Shown here: positions 12,301-23,734 of the stretch, one piece after another
How positions within the stretch are numbered: position 1 is the first letter of the stretch
Layout: every line of letters begins with the position of its first letter
Assembly (NCBI RefSeq): GCF_964340395.1
Contig: NC_135564.1
Coordinates: 11,922,391-11,986,390, forward strand
Direction: 5' to 3'
Source of the DNA: Glandiceps talaboti
Lineage: Eukaryota; Hemichordata; Enteropneusta; Spengelidae
Length of the DNA stretch: 64,000 bases
Translations under genes and position numbers: made by a program
Notes under the pieces: model-generated
Database searches by the model: none
What the model was told of the DNA's origin: nothing
The model's input: the letters and a program-made list of their open reading frames with translations, nothing else

Positions 12301-15300
12301 ATGTGAAATATTTTAAATGTTTGTAAATCAGCTAAACCACATCGCATCCAAAAGAAAATCAGCGTGCATATGTAACTCATATCTAATTATGAATGTACCA
12401 ATTTTGGAAGGAATCGGTCCATGATTGTCCGAGATATGGCTGAGGACGGACACACGCATGCATGCATGCACGGACGGACGCACGCACGGATGCACACACG
12501 CACGGACAGAACCCAATTTATAAAGCCCCCGCCTCGGACTTCGTCCGACGGGGGCTAATAAAAAATATTATGTTTCCAATAATCCTAGTTTAAGCGGCCA
12601 ATCCTAAACATTTTTTACATGCAAAAAGGTAAAATTATGACAATTTACTTCTATTTCCCTGTAGATTTTCTTGCCCAAGTATCTTTGATTACTTTTTTAG
12701 AACCACATTCCGGAGAGAAACGATGTCATTTCACCCTACAACATAACAGTCTGCACATTGTCTACTTCTGAATCACAAAATTGTCTTCATTTACTTCTTT
12801 TACCTCTCATCAACTGTTATAGAAGTATTGTGACCAACGAATATCTTGTCTTTGGGTCGAACTAATTTTTAAAAAAAATGTAAAATAAAATAAAGCCTGA
12901 CCTACCTACATTGTACCCTATTTTCTGAAGTCATGCTTTTGGAAACAAACATTTTTTTTCTTTTTGCCTAATGAGCCTCAGTTCTCAAAAAGTTGTCAAA
13001 TCATCTGAATACAAGACTATAAAAGACTCAGACTACACATGTAGCAAAAATAACCCCTTGCCCCCACCCCTAACTCCACCCCCTCCAATGTATTAAACCT
13101 GACGCTAATGCCCACTTAATTTTTACTGAAGTCAAACATTGACATTACTAGAACAGATTAAGCAGGGCTTTGTGTAAATATTTTCACCAGGCTTGTGCCA
13201 CTTTTAAGACTACATGATAAATGTGACAACTGTGCTATAATGCTAGTCTAGTGCTCTCCTTCATCAAATCCCTTGACACCACTTTGGCATCCAGACTACT
13301 ACACTTTTCTGTCTTGGTGGAGGATTGATTTGTATCTGACAAAAGTGTCAATTATTTTTGGATTAACATACCTGTCTTTTAATCTTCATGAGTTCAGCTT
13401 GCACAGTTCTTGGATTGGGAGCTACGTTGATATCCCTGTATGGATTAATAATTTCTGTCTTGGGTTTCTTAGGAGCTGGGCTTTCCTCATTAGGAGCTGG
13501 AGGTTTAGACATCCCAGCCCTGAAGTAGAAAAAGAGACAAAAAATGCACAAATTAAAACTAATGGCAATCAAAGGGAATTTCGCCTTTCAGATAAGATGC
13601 TGTAATCAAATTGATATTATCCTATTCCGGTAATAGACACCTACCTGGAAGTAAAAGAGTGACTGTCTATATCTATAATCATGACGAGGTTGTGATCAGA
13701 GATATGACATAGACTATCACATGTACAGGGATTTAAGATCTTGAGCTTAGCTCACAATCATAACCATCATTTTGGCATACTCAAGATTTGATCAAAATCT
13801 GGTCCACAGTAGATCAACATCATGATCTGGCCTGGCTGAGATAGCCATCATGATCAGTGGTGTTTTTGCTGTGGTTTGGGTACCCTGATAACATCTAAGG
13901 GCATACATCTGGTAAAATTTGCATATATTTCCTCACCTTGCACTGTAATTTGGGTGGGGCACCTTAGATTTTACTTGCTTACCACGATCGTCCAAACCAA
14001 AGATTTGATCTAGAACTGATTAGCGTCAAAAATTTGGCATAGATAAGATAGGCATTCTGCTGCTGGCCTACATTTATGATTTAGTTGTGTGAGTAATACT
14101 GAAAAGGCAGCACAACTCAACATACATACATATATCTTACAATCTAGCCTAGATTAGATAACTATGGAGATATGAATCACCTAACTGATAACTGGCCAGG
14201 ATTTGGGCTGGAACAGATAACTATCAAGATATGATTCACCTAACTGATAACTGGTCATGTGTTTAGGGGGGGGGGGGGGGGGGGGGGCTGGGCTAACCCT
14301 CAAGATATGACCAGTTAACAACTGGTTAGAGTTTAGATCTGGCCCACCTTACTAGAAAAAGAGAATTCTTGCATCTAAAAGTAGTGCCAAGATGAAACAA
14401 AGCACAGATATAATACATACAAGCCATATATATATATAAATATATATATTGGGGAAAATATACTTAGTGGACCTAGTCTACTAGGGTTCCCTACCTAAAA
14501 TCTGTCTGCCCATGTTGTATGCTGCCTGGACTATCAAACTCCCTGTACTTCTCTGGTCTACAAGGTAGAAATGAAAATTGCATTATATCTGTGGAGGAAT
14601 ACTATCGGTGGTTCATTTGGACAGACTAGACTCATCATCATTCATAACATAGCTAGTCTAAGTGACATAACAGATCCTGAAGTGAGGGTCTGCTGTACAT
14701 TATAGCTAAATTAAAAGTTTCTATTCAAGTTCTGTATTCTTTTCCTAAGGTCTGGGAGTCCTAATTAAAGAGGGTAAATCTGACATAAGCCATAAACTTT
14801 CCTGAACATCTACCCATAGGTTTGGAGTGGCTACATGGGAATTTTTTTAGCTAAACTTAATTTTAAAAACTATGGCGGGAAATGACCGATGAATTTGCTT
14901 TGAGATTACTATCACACAATTACTTTTAATGTTACTACTGTGAAATACTTCATATTCTGTGAGGATTTTACTTTCCCAGTAAAAATGCTAATATTTTTAT
15001 GCTATAATCAATGTCTGACATAAGTTATATTTGCAGTTAAACATGAATAATTATTTGCTCCAGCAAAGTAAATCCTTTGAAAATGAAATAGTTCACAGTA
15101 AGTTTGACACTGTTTTCTCAGCGACATGGAAATATAGTATGCTGTAAAACATACCTGGAATGGCCATGCTTGAACTTGTAGCCACTTTCACGTACAACCT
15201 GCCTAGCCAATGGAAACAGTTTATCTCTCTGTGCCAAAAGTAGTGGTTCAACTACGCATATTTGAGCTGCAGCTTCATTGACAGACACCTGGGAATATGA

Positions 15301-17826
15301 TAGTATTGATACTTGGTTATTCAAGTTGAAGACAATCTAGCCAGTCTACATAGCAATCAGTGATTTTGTTTCACATTTCACTAACCACTTGTAATATTAT
15401 AAGCGTCAACCCTTTATTGTTACGTTAAAGGATTTAACTTCATTGCACCAAAATTTTCATGTATCTCACCCTGTATCTTCGCCAGGTATACACCATGGCT
15501 TTGTCAGTGTTTTCTGAAGTCACAACGTGTGTGTGACTTCAGATAATTGTCCAAATTATCAGACGTTGGTAACACTGATGAAGCCATGGTGGATACCTGG
15601 CGAAAGCTTTGGTAAGCTAATTGTACATTTCGGTGCAAAATGAAGTTAAATTCATTAACTTAGAAGACTGAACTTTTGCACAGATGAGCTTTCATTATAC
15701 CCTTTACTGTTGTTTGAAAATCATATGCTCACAATCATTGTTTCAAAATATGTGCTCAAACTGATTGATCGCAATTGAGAGTATTACAGCTACATCCCAG
15801 CCTATATTCAAATAAAGTCAGTATGTAAAGTGCCATAAGTACTCAGATGAACACCAGAGTTACAGTAACACACATACATGTAATACATGTATACAGTTTA
15901 GTCACTGGACTCAAGACACTGCCCTAATGCTAACCTTATGGCAGCTCTGCAATTTCTTGATAAACAGATACTAAATGGTCCAGAGAGCATTCAAAACTGT
16001 TATCAAATGGACATAAAGCTAGCATACACAGAACTGTTAATAAGTAGTACAATGTAGTCAGTAATTCAGCCATGGAATATTAGAATGATTGAACTCTCAT
16101 GCACATGTTTGGCATATATAATGGGAAATCAAATGAAATGAAAAATGGTGACAAGTTAAAATTACTGGGGCTTTGAAATTCACTTTTGAAATGAAACCCA
16201 TGAGTTTTTATACATGTTACAATTACAATTTCCTTGAGACTAAGATTTATTATGATATATAACTTGTAATTAGAATACAAACAAGAGAGAGCGAATCAAT
16301 GCTGAATAATTGAATCATTGTGTGATCGAAATGTCACATTTGTTTCTAAATTACCATTCAAAAGTAAATGTAATGTACTGTACTACAAACAAGAGATCAA
16401 TAATTCTACTGGGAAATTCGCACACACAGGTTTCATTATTTTCTTGCAGTTAAGTGCATGAATGATGAGCTTTATTTGCTAAATCTAAACCTTCCTACCA
16501 GCTGCAGGGTATCATCTCCCACTAACTCAGACACTTAGTATGTGCAAACATACATTACATGTACATGTACATACATACATACATGCATACATACATACAT
16601 ACATACATACATACATACATGTACATACATACATACATACATACATACATACATACATACACAGGGGTGAACAAATCCACTGGTCCTGGGTCAAGGACTA
16701 GCGATTTTTTGGGGGCGGACAACACAAATTTTACCTTGTCTGGTCCATTAGACCAGTACCTTACTATTGATAATTATGTTAAAAAGTCGTATGAATATAC
16801 AGATTCATAGGTAAGATTTAATGTTTCACATTAGCGGGACCTGGGACCACTAATTCTTTTAGCAGGACCACTGGATTTTCTAAAAAAATATTTATCTAAC
16901 CAAAAGTTTACACTTTCGTATAAACCTTATTTTGGTTTATTTTGTTCATTATTATTACTCTAGTTTAATACATTTACTAGTCTAGACTAGTTTTACACCA
17001 AATAATCATTGCAGAAAATCTAATGAAGAAATGGAGTTTTCTTGACAAATGCAATAAAGTTTCTATTATATTCAGTACCATCACTGAACACAAATGTACT
17101 AGTACTTACTTCATGTTGTGTGAGTTGTTTGTCTGCTTTCCTCTTGGAGTCAAATCTACCATAGATGGCAGCATATTTCCGTATTTCTGTCATCCTGTTG
17201 GGGTCCTCAAATGGCATGTCGAAAATATGTTGCACTTCTTTAGGAATCTTTTTGGTCATATCCTCGGGAAGTTCATAGCGTTTCAATATGATTTGTGCAG
17301 CTTCCTGGATATTTGCGATGGAGTCAGCATCTAAGATATAACTGCTGCCCACTGTGGTATGTTCAGCACTGCATATCTGTATCTCCTGGCTGCTAGCCTT
17401 GGACAATGACCCTCCCCCACTTCCAGAACCAGGTGTGTGGACTACAGGTGAAAAACCTTGAAAACTGGCTGCAGAGGGTGTCCACTTAGGTAACCCTGTG
17501 ATGCTTGTTTGTACTGATGGTACACTTGGTGCGACGGACTGAGGGGGCGAGGTCAAAGGTTGCTGAAAGATAGTTGGATTGGCAACCCAGCCTTGGAGAG
17601 CTTTTTGTAGACGTCTAACATGCAGGGGTTTGGCTGCCATGCCAACCACTGCCATGATTTCTAAGAACTCCTCTTCTCCTGCCTCACACAGCTGCTGCAC
17701 ATCATCTCCACCTTGCTGGATGAAACTGTCATAGTAACCAAGTAAATTTGCCCTCTCTAAAACCCTGTAAAGTTGTAATTCACTCACATTGGTTGGGTGA
17801 TGATGAGGACTACCTGAGGCCATCAT
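6365..17826 (-). CDS. NAB: NAB-family EGR corepressor (NGFI-A-binding protein), 6 coding exons
   Basis: Coding exons on the minus strand: 17110-17826, 15155-15288, 13372-13519, 8649-8854, 7919-8028, 6365-6933. All junctions are GT-AG, phases close, and the sum is 1,884 nt (627 aa plus stop). Residues about 12-90 are the NCD1 oligomerisation domain, with LQLYRVLERANLLGYYDSFI and QQLCEAGEEEFLEIM almost as in vertebrate NAB1/NAB2. Residues about 175-285 (ending GYKFKHGHSR) match the start of the repressive NCD2 region. Exon 4 encodes a Gln/Glu-rich helix. The C-terminal exon has the DEGLRL block and a VKQE sumoylation-type site near Lys537, as in vertebrate NABs. Family role: nuclear corepressor that binds EGR zinc-finger factors and damps their targets. 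The first ATG of an ATG-ATG pair is used; an acceptor just upstream (about 17866) implies a noncoding first exon. It is longer than NAB1/NAB2 (about 490-525 aa), mainly in the acidic C-terminus. A missed small in-phase exon cannot be excluded. Confidence 0.93.
7510..7805. mobile_element. MITE with inverted ends and a 73-bp internal tandem repeat, in a NAB intron
   Basis: Left end ATAACGCACATTC...AGTTTAAAGTTTTTTAGCATTGAGCTT and the reverse complement of the right end ATAATGCGCATGTC...AATTCAAAGTTTTTTTTTTAACATTGAGCTTT (the two written blocks are separate words) form imperfect inverted repeats of about 55 bp. The inside is about 2.5 copies of a 73-bp unit (ATCTGTCTTGGT...GATCCTTATCAGAATGACG). No clear target duplication was seen. 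Confidence 0.75.
7615..7706 (+). promoter_or_regulatory. Two CTCF-consensus matches, 73 bp apart
   Basis: TGACCACTAGGTGGCAGTA (7615-7633) and TGACCACTAGGTGGCGGTA (7688-7706) each fit the degenerate 19-position vertebrate CTCF consensus at every position, in the same orientation. They sit in the tandem units of the MITE in the last NAB intron. Binding is not shown by sequence alone. Confidence 0.55.
8411..8452. repeat. 20-bp direct repeat
   Basis: CAGTTAAGGATATTGATCTC occurs twice back to back in the NAB intron between exons 4 and 5. It looks like a recent small tandem duplication. Confidence 0.85.
9369..9720 (-). repeat. Tandem duplication of about 174 bp inside the 377-codon frame
   Basis: Two adjacent blocks encode similar peptides: KINVANPDLKEVQMYSTEQ...QVCKTDQLQRTVSQ and KINVTKPHLKKVQIYSTKQ...QVCKSDKLQRTVSQ. 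The pattern KxxV(Q)xYSTxQ...CKxDxLQRTVSQ is shared. The function is unknown. Confidence 0.8.
10430..10521. repeat. 35-bp tandem repeat, about 2.6 copies
   Basis: The unit starts GTGATAGGACAGTACATACA and ends AAAATAAAAGACAG. It sits between the two oppositely oriented parts of the 2A/protease fossil. Confidence 0.95.
12370..12560 (+). repeat. Microsatellite-tailed dispersed repeat, copy 1
   Basis: It ends in AAGGAATCGGTCCATGATTG, GAGATATGGCTGAGGACGGA, then a (CGGA/CGCA)n run and a hairpin AGCCCCCGCCTCGGAC/GTCCGACGGGGGCT before TAATAAAA. The block at 56450-56730 has the same layout: a TTTCATTGAAATCCATCCAG...GTATTGAGATGTACACAGAC run, an (ACAG/ATAG)n tract and GGAGCTAA. Probably a transposon-derived family; class unknown. 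Confidence 0.45.
13520..15154. other. NAB intron 2, no gene
   Basis: It contains a 65-bp imperfect tandem repeat with a poly-G tract (14150-14340) and a (TA)n patch near 14430. I see no exon or mobile element otherwise. Confidence 0.6.
14150..14340. repeat. About 65-bp tandem repeat (2-3 copies) with a poly-G tract
   Basis: AGATAACTATGGAGATATGA and AGATAACTATCAAGATATGA each precede TTCACCTAACTGATAACTGG or a close form; a third decayed copy follows. A run of more than 20 G (about 14264-14287) interrupts the array. Confidence 0.8.
15420..15665. mobile_element. Palindromic MITE in a NAB intron
   Basis: The left arm (GTTAAAGGATTTAACTTCAT, TTCGCCAGGTATACACCATG, GCTTTGTCAGTGTT) and the reverse complement of the right arm (GTTAATGAATTTAACTTCAT, TTCGCCAGGTATCCACCATG, GCTTCATCAGTGTT) pair over about 100 bp each. 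A second inner pair GAAGTCAC/GTGACTTC lies in the centre. Typical foldback MITE; no coding frame. Confidence 0.8.
16557..16660. repeat. (ACAT)n microsatellite
   Basis: Nearly pure ACAT/ACATGT tetranucleotide run that abuts the end of the MITE at 16662. Confidence 0.97.
16662..16890 (+). mobile_element. CAGGGGTGAACAAATC MITE, right end missing
   Basis: It starts CAGGGGTGAACAAATCCACT and follows the copy at 43797-44049 through GGTAAGATTTAATGTTT and GGGACCTGGGACCACTAATT. Similarity stops near 16890, before the right inverted end. Confidence 0.85.
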
Positions 17827-17865
17827 TGGAAATATCTTTGTGATTTGATCTCACTACAAGATCAA

Positions 17866-20200
17866 CCCTATCAAAAAACAACATAATTACAAAAACTGCA
17901 ATTAGAAATTACAAATATTAGTAAAATACGGACATGGGTAAACTTGAGATATAAGTTTTATCTAAATCTTAACATTTATTACATAAAATGTGTCTAGTTC
18001 ATATTTATGGTAATTTTTGCCCTAGCATGAAATATATAAGCATTGCCAAATGCTCATTTACCCATACATGTATGTGACTGTCAGAATGATAACATTTTCT
18101 TGGGTGCATCCAAACACTATGTTATCGAAAAAATTATTGTTTGAAAAATGTAAGCACAGCATGACACATATTTCAGTTATTAGTGGTGATTAAAATTTTT
18201 TCATTAAGTACAATATAATAACTTGTGCAATAAATGAAAAAAAAATATTGCCGAAAAATTTCAGATCTGTCTGTAGCTCCTATATATAGTGGAGCTAATA
18301 ATACAAAAAAAATCTTGAATCATCAGTAGATGTAACACTTTTACATCTTACAATTTACATGAATTAATTTTTTCAAATTTGAAGAATACACCACTCCTTA
18401 ACCTGAAATGAATTTACCATTCTTATTCGCTAAATTTACCTCTTCTCTCTGAAGAGTGCATCTTTATCTTGTACGGGAAAATATCATGAATAATTTATCT
18501 AACTTTGGGGACAAGATAAAAGGAACAAGTTTTAAATATTTAAACACTAGGGAAATATAAATTGTGGACAAAAATCAATAATTTTCATTTACGTAAAACT
18601 TACTGACAGTAAGTCTCTAGATGACCTGCTCACTTGTAAGAGGTCTCCTGAGATGCTGTTTTGTTCATGCCTCTAGGCATACTAAATATTGACTCTAAAC
18701 GAATGTGGCAAGCTATATAGTATTACAAAATTCTCATGTGGTTTGTCAAAACAGGATTACTGGGTTGAAGATTTGCCAGATGTTGAAATAATATTCCAGT
18801 TCAGGGTTTTGAACATAACTTCTATGCTTGACAGTCCTACTTTAATAGCCAAATATTAAAAGGAACTGTTTCCAGTACAATTATCAATTATCAAGTTTGG
18901 TAGTCTAGATACAATGTTCAGTGCCGGATAGTATGTGTCCTGGTCTAGAGCTAATTTTGAGCCCTGCAGTTTAACTAATCCTACCACAGCCATCAATCAT
19001 TTACATGAACTTAACCTGGAGATAGTTTAAGTATTGTGTAGTCTTTTATATAACAACTGAAAATAGTTGTCGAATATTTTCATTTCCTGGCTGAGTGACC
19101 TATTCAATACACTTTCAATACTACATTTTACAATTTATAAATTCTAAACACATATCAATTTTTAGAATATACAAAAATGTGGACAGAAAAGTGCATGTAT
19201 TTCATCATATTGAGATTATTGTTAGTTCATGGTGCTTGTGAGATGGCGGGAAGGGGTGCAAGTCAGTAATTCATTTTTAAGGTTTGGGTACCCTGCAGTG
19301 TGCCCACTAAGCCAATTTGACATGCCACTGACGCACACAATTTCTAGTGACGCACCAAAATTTGGTGTTCCCCCATCTCTTACTATGTGGTGACTCACAA
19401 GAAATCCCAGTTTTTTGACTCACAACAACAAAATTTGGCTATAGTTAGAGGGCACACTGGTACCCTGGTTATATACTATGTACGATAATAGTTTCTGTGA
19501 TGTTTGAAAAAATCACCACCCATAGTTTGCTGATAGAATAATATATTTGGCATTAAATAGCCATCATTTTTCCATCACGGTTTCACTTTCAGTCTTTTTT
19601 TTTAGATAGATGTACAGTACATTGAAAATATGACAATGCACTCAACTTGTTTAAAGTTAATTAAAGTAACTGTCACTTCATCCTTGTCTTGTGAAATTTG
19701 CTATCAAATAATATCTACTCACAATTAATAATAATTAGTACTTTGCTGAATAAAATCATTCATCCAGTAAATCACTACTCAAATAGAAATTTAATGCAAT
19801 AACTATAATTACTATTGTCATAGGGTCAAATGAAAACTAAATTTACAATGGATTGATGGGACCCATTAATTTTAGCTGGATATCCACCCAGGTTTACCAT
19901 GGATTATTGCTTTGTTGGACAAAACCATTTGTCATTAGCAATTTCCCTCCTCTAATTAGGTATACTTTATATACCAAACTGGGGAAATAAAAACCTGTGG
20001 TAAAATGCTAAGATTAGATGTACTTCTAGTCATTCAAAACTAAAAGTTAAAATCAGTTCGACCCGTTAAGTTTGATGTTCAATATTGCACAATAATGGAT
20101 AACCAATCAATATAAATACTAATATGTCAGAAAATTACATTAAATGAATGAATGACAGCTATGATATTTGAAATTAAATCCAGAAATGACATCTGTTATA
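17866..20200. other. NAB 5' intron
   Basis: AT-rich stretch between the 5' UTR acceptor (about 17866) and the promoter-like area. Apart from the hAT-type MITE at 19296-19459, I see no structured repeat or exon. Confidence 0.5.
19296..19459. mobile_element. hAT-type MITE with perfect 8-bp target duplication
   Basis: The inverted ends CAGTGTGCCC...GGGCACACTG bound 164 bp, with further pairing of CCAATTT/AAATTTGG inside. The element is flanked on both sides by GTACCCTG (19288-19295 and 19460-19467). An 8-bp duplication and CAG...CTG ends are diagnostic of the hAT superfamily. No transposase is present. Confidence 0.93.
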
Positions 20201-21010
20201 CTGGTGGAACTACGCAGTACCATAATATAAGTAGCTGTAGGTGTCGGGTTTCAACTTTGACACAGTCGCCTTTTCATTATGCAAATTACACGACAGACAG
20301 ACAGTGCAGTCATGATGGTGTCGACTCCACTGTTAAATGCACACATCGTCAGTTCCGCCCGGCCCCCAGACATATTCCTATCATCCAGACGGCAATATAT
20401 GAGTTTTTTGTAACACGCAGAAATGTGAAATTAGCTGTTTTTTTCAGAATTGGTACGATTAATGCTCAAATTTATGTCAGTTTACGACAACGCGACTGGC
20501 CTACCTTTTTATCTTGGTACCCCCTGAGCACACAGCCACCGTCTGTCTCGCCTTTTTTCTCTGGGAAATATCGACGAATTCTACGCGGGAATTATCCTGA
20601 AAATATCGCTGGAAGAGTATCTCCGTCTGCTCATACAATCTTCCTGTACCGTGTCTGCTTTTGACGTCAAAATGTTGTCGAAATACGACGATTTTAGCTG
20701 AAATTTGTGGCCGTACCTTTGTTCCCCCGACCCGTACAGAGGAATATAATTATCGGGTGGGGGCATAATAGAAACGCTGATGAGGTGCGTGTTGTGCGTG
20801 GGGTCAGCTAAGTGTCCCCATGATTGGTTGATCAGACCCCACGTGAACATTATTGTCGTGGGTTGCGCCAGATTATGACGTACACGAGTCCCCTTAGGGG
20901 GTGTGGGTATTTGCTCATGCCCATATATGGTGATGACAGACGAATATCTAAATAGACAGACAAAGACAGATGGTGCCAGGGAGCCTAGTTGTGGGGACGG
21001 GAACACTTTC
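20200..21010 (-). promoter_or_regulatory. Candidate NAB promoter / noncoding first exon region
   Basis: This stretch is richer in CpG than its surroundings and lies upstream of the NAB 5' UTR acceptor. It holds a full palindromic CRE (TGACGTCA, 20662-20669), an octamer ATGCAAAT (20279-20286), a CCAAT box in minus orientation (20823-20827) and an E-box CACGTG (20840-20845). A GCGTGGGGT near 20800 is close to the EGR site. A 170-codon plus-strand reading frame crosses it but resembles nothing I know. No TATA box or exact start site can be fixed from sequence. Confidence 0.4.
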
Positions 21011-21807
21011 TGAGGGTCAATTTGTTATGAAGGGACCTGGGGGATTGACGTACCTGCGCTAATAGAGGATTTAGCATGTGAGAGTGAACGATTAATATGT
21101 TGAGACAGTAAGGAAATCAGGACTGTACTTCAAAAATACAGTAATCGACTACATAATCTGAAATGCTTTTTCCATATATGATTATATCTATGCACTGTTC
21201 CCCAGTCTTAGATGGTAGGACCCAAACATCGGCAGCCAATGGACTAGGGATGGGAAAGCTTTGTGTCAAACCATAAGCCGCCTGTCTACATGTCTCACGC
21301 AGACACAGCTATGCATACACGCTGATCGCCAACAATGGCCTGTACAGACGTACATGAATGAATATGCGGGTTGGGAAAACGACTCCGCTTTTGTCTTCGC
21401 AGCTGTAAGTGTCATTGGCGCTATAACGGAAATCTGAATAAATCGTCGACGGCATTTTCTTCTATATGAATCGTCTGTGTCTTTCTTTGTTGACGTTTCC
21501 GTCCAAAAATAAATGAGATGCTTTACTTGGATATGTAATAGAGTAGCGACCAGGAAGTGCAGGACTAGCTAGCTATCATTACTCAAAATGGAATATGACA
21601 GAAATGTAAAATAACACCTGGAGTTCGTAAACATCAAACTATTCAATCGCATCATCTATATTTGCATAATAGTTTAATACATACACCACGGTACGCTGAT
21701 TTCGAACTGATGAGATATCCTGACCCGTGACTAAGGCATGCCTCCAGCACATAGAATATTATGCGGAGACCAATAAATGTTACGCTGGGGATAGAAAAAA
21801 TCCGGGG

Positions 21808-21945
21808 AAAAAATCAATCAATCAATCAATCAAATTTCTATAGCGCCGATTTCCAGGGCAATGTTCTGTTCAGTACTGCAGTAGTGCTATAAGGCTACAG
21901 CAGATCGTAGGTTTTGGTAAAGAAATGTCTTCAGTTTTACCGAGG
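21808..21945 (+). repeat. SINE-like dispersed repeat, copy A
   Basis: (ATCA)n then ATTTCTATAGCGCCGATTTC, GCAATGTTCTGTTCAGTA and ATCGTAGGTTTTGGT. The same blocks appear at 47940-48045, and a looser relative at 29352-29680. Confidence 0.75.
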
Positions 21946-21967
21946 ATCTTTTACAGTACAGTTATAT

Positions 21968-21972
21968 GTATG

Positions 21973-22044
<72 letters not shown>
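21968..22044. repeat. (TA)n microsatellite
   Basis: Pure TA dinucleotide run after a short TATG stretch. Confidence 0.98.
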
Positions 22045-22047
<3 letters not shown>

Positions 22048-22357
22048 CTCGGTGAGTATCAATCTGCTAAGACAGTGCTCTATACCGCAGTGGCAGAGCG
22101 CAATAGTTTTGGTAGTACTGGAACTCTTTCTTGGTTGTAACTCGGAGTGTCACGCATTGTGCGATCAGGTATCTACTCTCTGGGTGTGCTGTTTATATAG
22201 AGTGCAGACAATAGAAATATCATCACTATTATGTGTTGGTGGGTTGGTGCTGTGTGTGTAAAGGTGTTGGTTGTTATTGTGTGAGTTATTGGGTGCGGAC
22301 AAGTAGTTAACGGGTTTAGTTTAGGTGATAGATGCTCTATTGAAGTTGGACAAATAA

Positions 22358-22462
22358 AACTTATTCTCGTGTCGGCATTTAGATATCAACTCAGTTCAGA
22401 TATCAACTCAGTTCAACTCAGTAAGAACTGAGTTGATATCTAAATGCCGACACGAGAATAAG

Positions 22463-22464
<2 letters not shown>
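22358..22464. repeat. Perfect 40-bp inverted repeat
   Basis: The arms 22358-22397 and 22425-22464 are exact reverse complements (left arm begins AACTTATTCTCGTGTCGGCA). The 27-nt centre includes a second direct copy of AGATATCAACTCAGTTC. A (TA)n tract begins right after the right arm. Confidence 0.97.

Positions 22465-22541
<77 letters not shown>
22465..22541. repeat. (TA)n microsatellite
   Basis: Pure TA dinucleotide run directly abutting the palindrome. Confidence 0.98.
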
Positions 22542-22545
<4 letters not shown>

Positions 22546-23519
22546 CTTTTACAAAACCGCATTATTATATAATAATTTAGCTTCTCCCCGCAAAATTGTG
22601 TGTGTTATAACCACCCCGATCGCGGGGAGGAGGGGGGAGAGGTAGGTTACAAAAAATGGGAAAATGTTATATCGACATTGACAAACAAGGCAGGTAATGA
22701 ACGAAATTTACAAAACGTTAAATTATTTCTACACAATATATTCACATGAGTAAGAACCGCTTACTTATATTGTATTTTATCATATTATCGTTCATATATC
22801 TTGTTTGTCAATGTTGATGTATTTGTCTTTGTAGTTTGGTTGTTTTTCTGCTAATAAGTTTAATTATAGAATAAGCGATACGCCAGGCACCTCTGTGGAG
22901 CTTTCACGATTCCTCATTCTTTACATGTACCATTGTACGGACCGTACCCACATATCCTGTAGCCACGATATACCACAGGGGTGTGTACTATTTCTTAGGT
23001 TGTTGTTTTCCTTGTCTATGACTTTGACAATTAACGTTTTGAATATAATTTCCTATCTGTGAGGTTATATCTAGAGAATGATACATATTTTGTAGCACTG
23101 AGAAGGATTCGTATGATATTTTCCTAAGGAAAATGATAATCCTAAGCAATAATACGTGCCCCCTGTGCGATATACATATACAATGTATTGTCTATATTAC
23201 CTCAAAGTAACATATGAAGAGTCGTTAATATAATACAGTACTAGTGACACGCGTACGCGCGTGTCGGGGATATATTGTGATGTGTACATGTATGTAGTGA
23301 AGTCTCCCCCCCCCCCTCCCCACAGTACTGCTTATGGTTGCTAGCCCGCCTTATTGTCAATAAAGATTTTCGACAGACTTTTTAATACTCGTACAAATCG
23401 AAAGAAAGTCAAAAACTACGTATAAAAAGAAATACTAATAGTACAATGAAAATCCGGACAAAGAGAAAAAACAATAACGCTAGTACTGTTTCCGAGTATA
23501 ATAACGTAGAAGAGGGGGA

Positions 23520-23645
23520 AATGTTTCAATGTCACGTGTCAGCATTCTGATTGGCGTGAGGTGAAAGCGTTTACACACACGTATGAACCCTTTACATCTG
23601 TGTCACTGCGCGCAATCCCTGCAATGGCCGAGGAAATGTGAGAAA
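23520..23645 (+). promoter_or_regulatory. Orphan promoter-like patch
   Basis: CACGTG (23533-23538), an ATTGG (reverse CCAAT) 15 bp later and CpG-bearing CACTGCGCGCAAT precede a tiny frame MAEEM (23624-23641). The MAEEM stop overlaps a possible donor (GTGAGA). No downstream plus-strand exon was found before 27 kb, so any transcript would be noncoding or unseen. Confidence 0.2.
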
Positions 23646-23734
23646 GGTGAAAACACCACCTGTAGCTATTCACATTAGTCAGTCGATAGGACTCTGTTAA
23701 TCTACGAGTCGAAATTATGAGTCATTATTCATGT

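Larger units (their letters stand above)
8855..13371. other. NAB intron 3, repeat-rich
   Basis: The 4.5-kb intron between the third and fourth NAB coding exons holds the 2A/protease-like fossil (9159-10956) and a 35-bp tandem repeat (10430-10521). It also has two small direct duplications (about 12068-12135 and 12190-12233) and a microsatellite-tailed dispersed repeat (about 12370-12560). The rest (10960-12060, 12560-13370) shows no exon or structured repeat I can support. Confidence 0.7.
15666..17109. other. Rest of NAB intron 1 (between coding exons 1 and 2)
   Basis: No exon is seen. It holds an (ACAT)n microsatellite (16557-16660) immediately followed by one copy of a hAT-like MITE (16662-16890). 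Confidence 0.6.

Noticed and set aside
20152-20664. 170-codon plus-strand frame in the NAB promoter area
   Set aside because: No recognisable domain; opposite strand to NAB; higher GC lowers stop frequency there. Kept only as promoter-like DNA.
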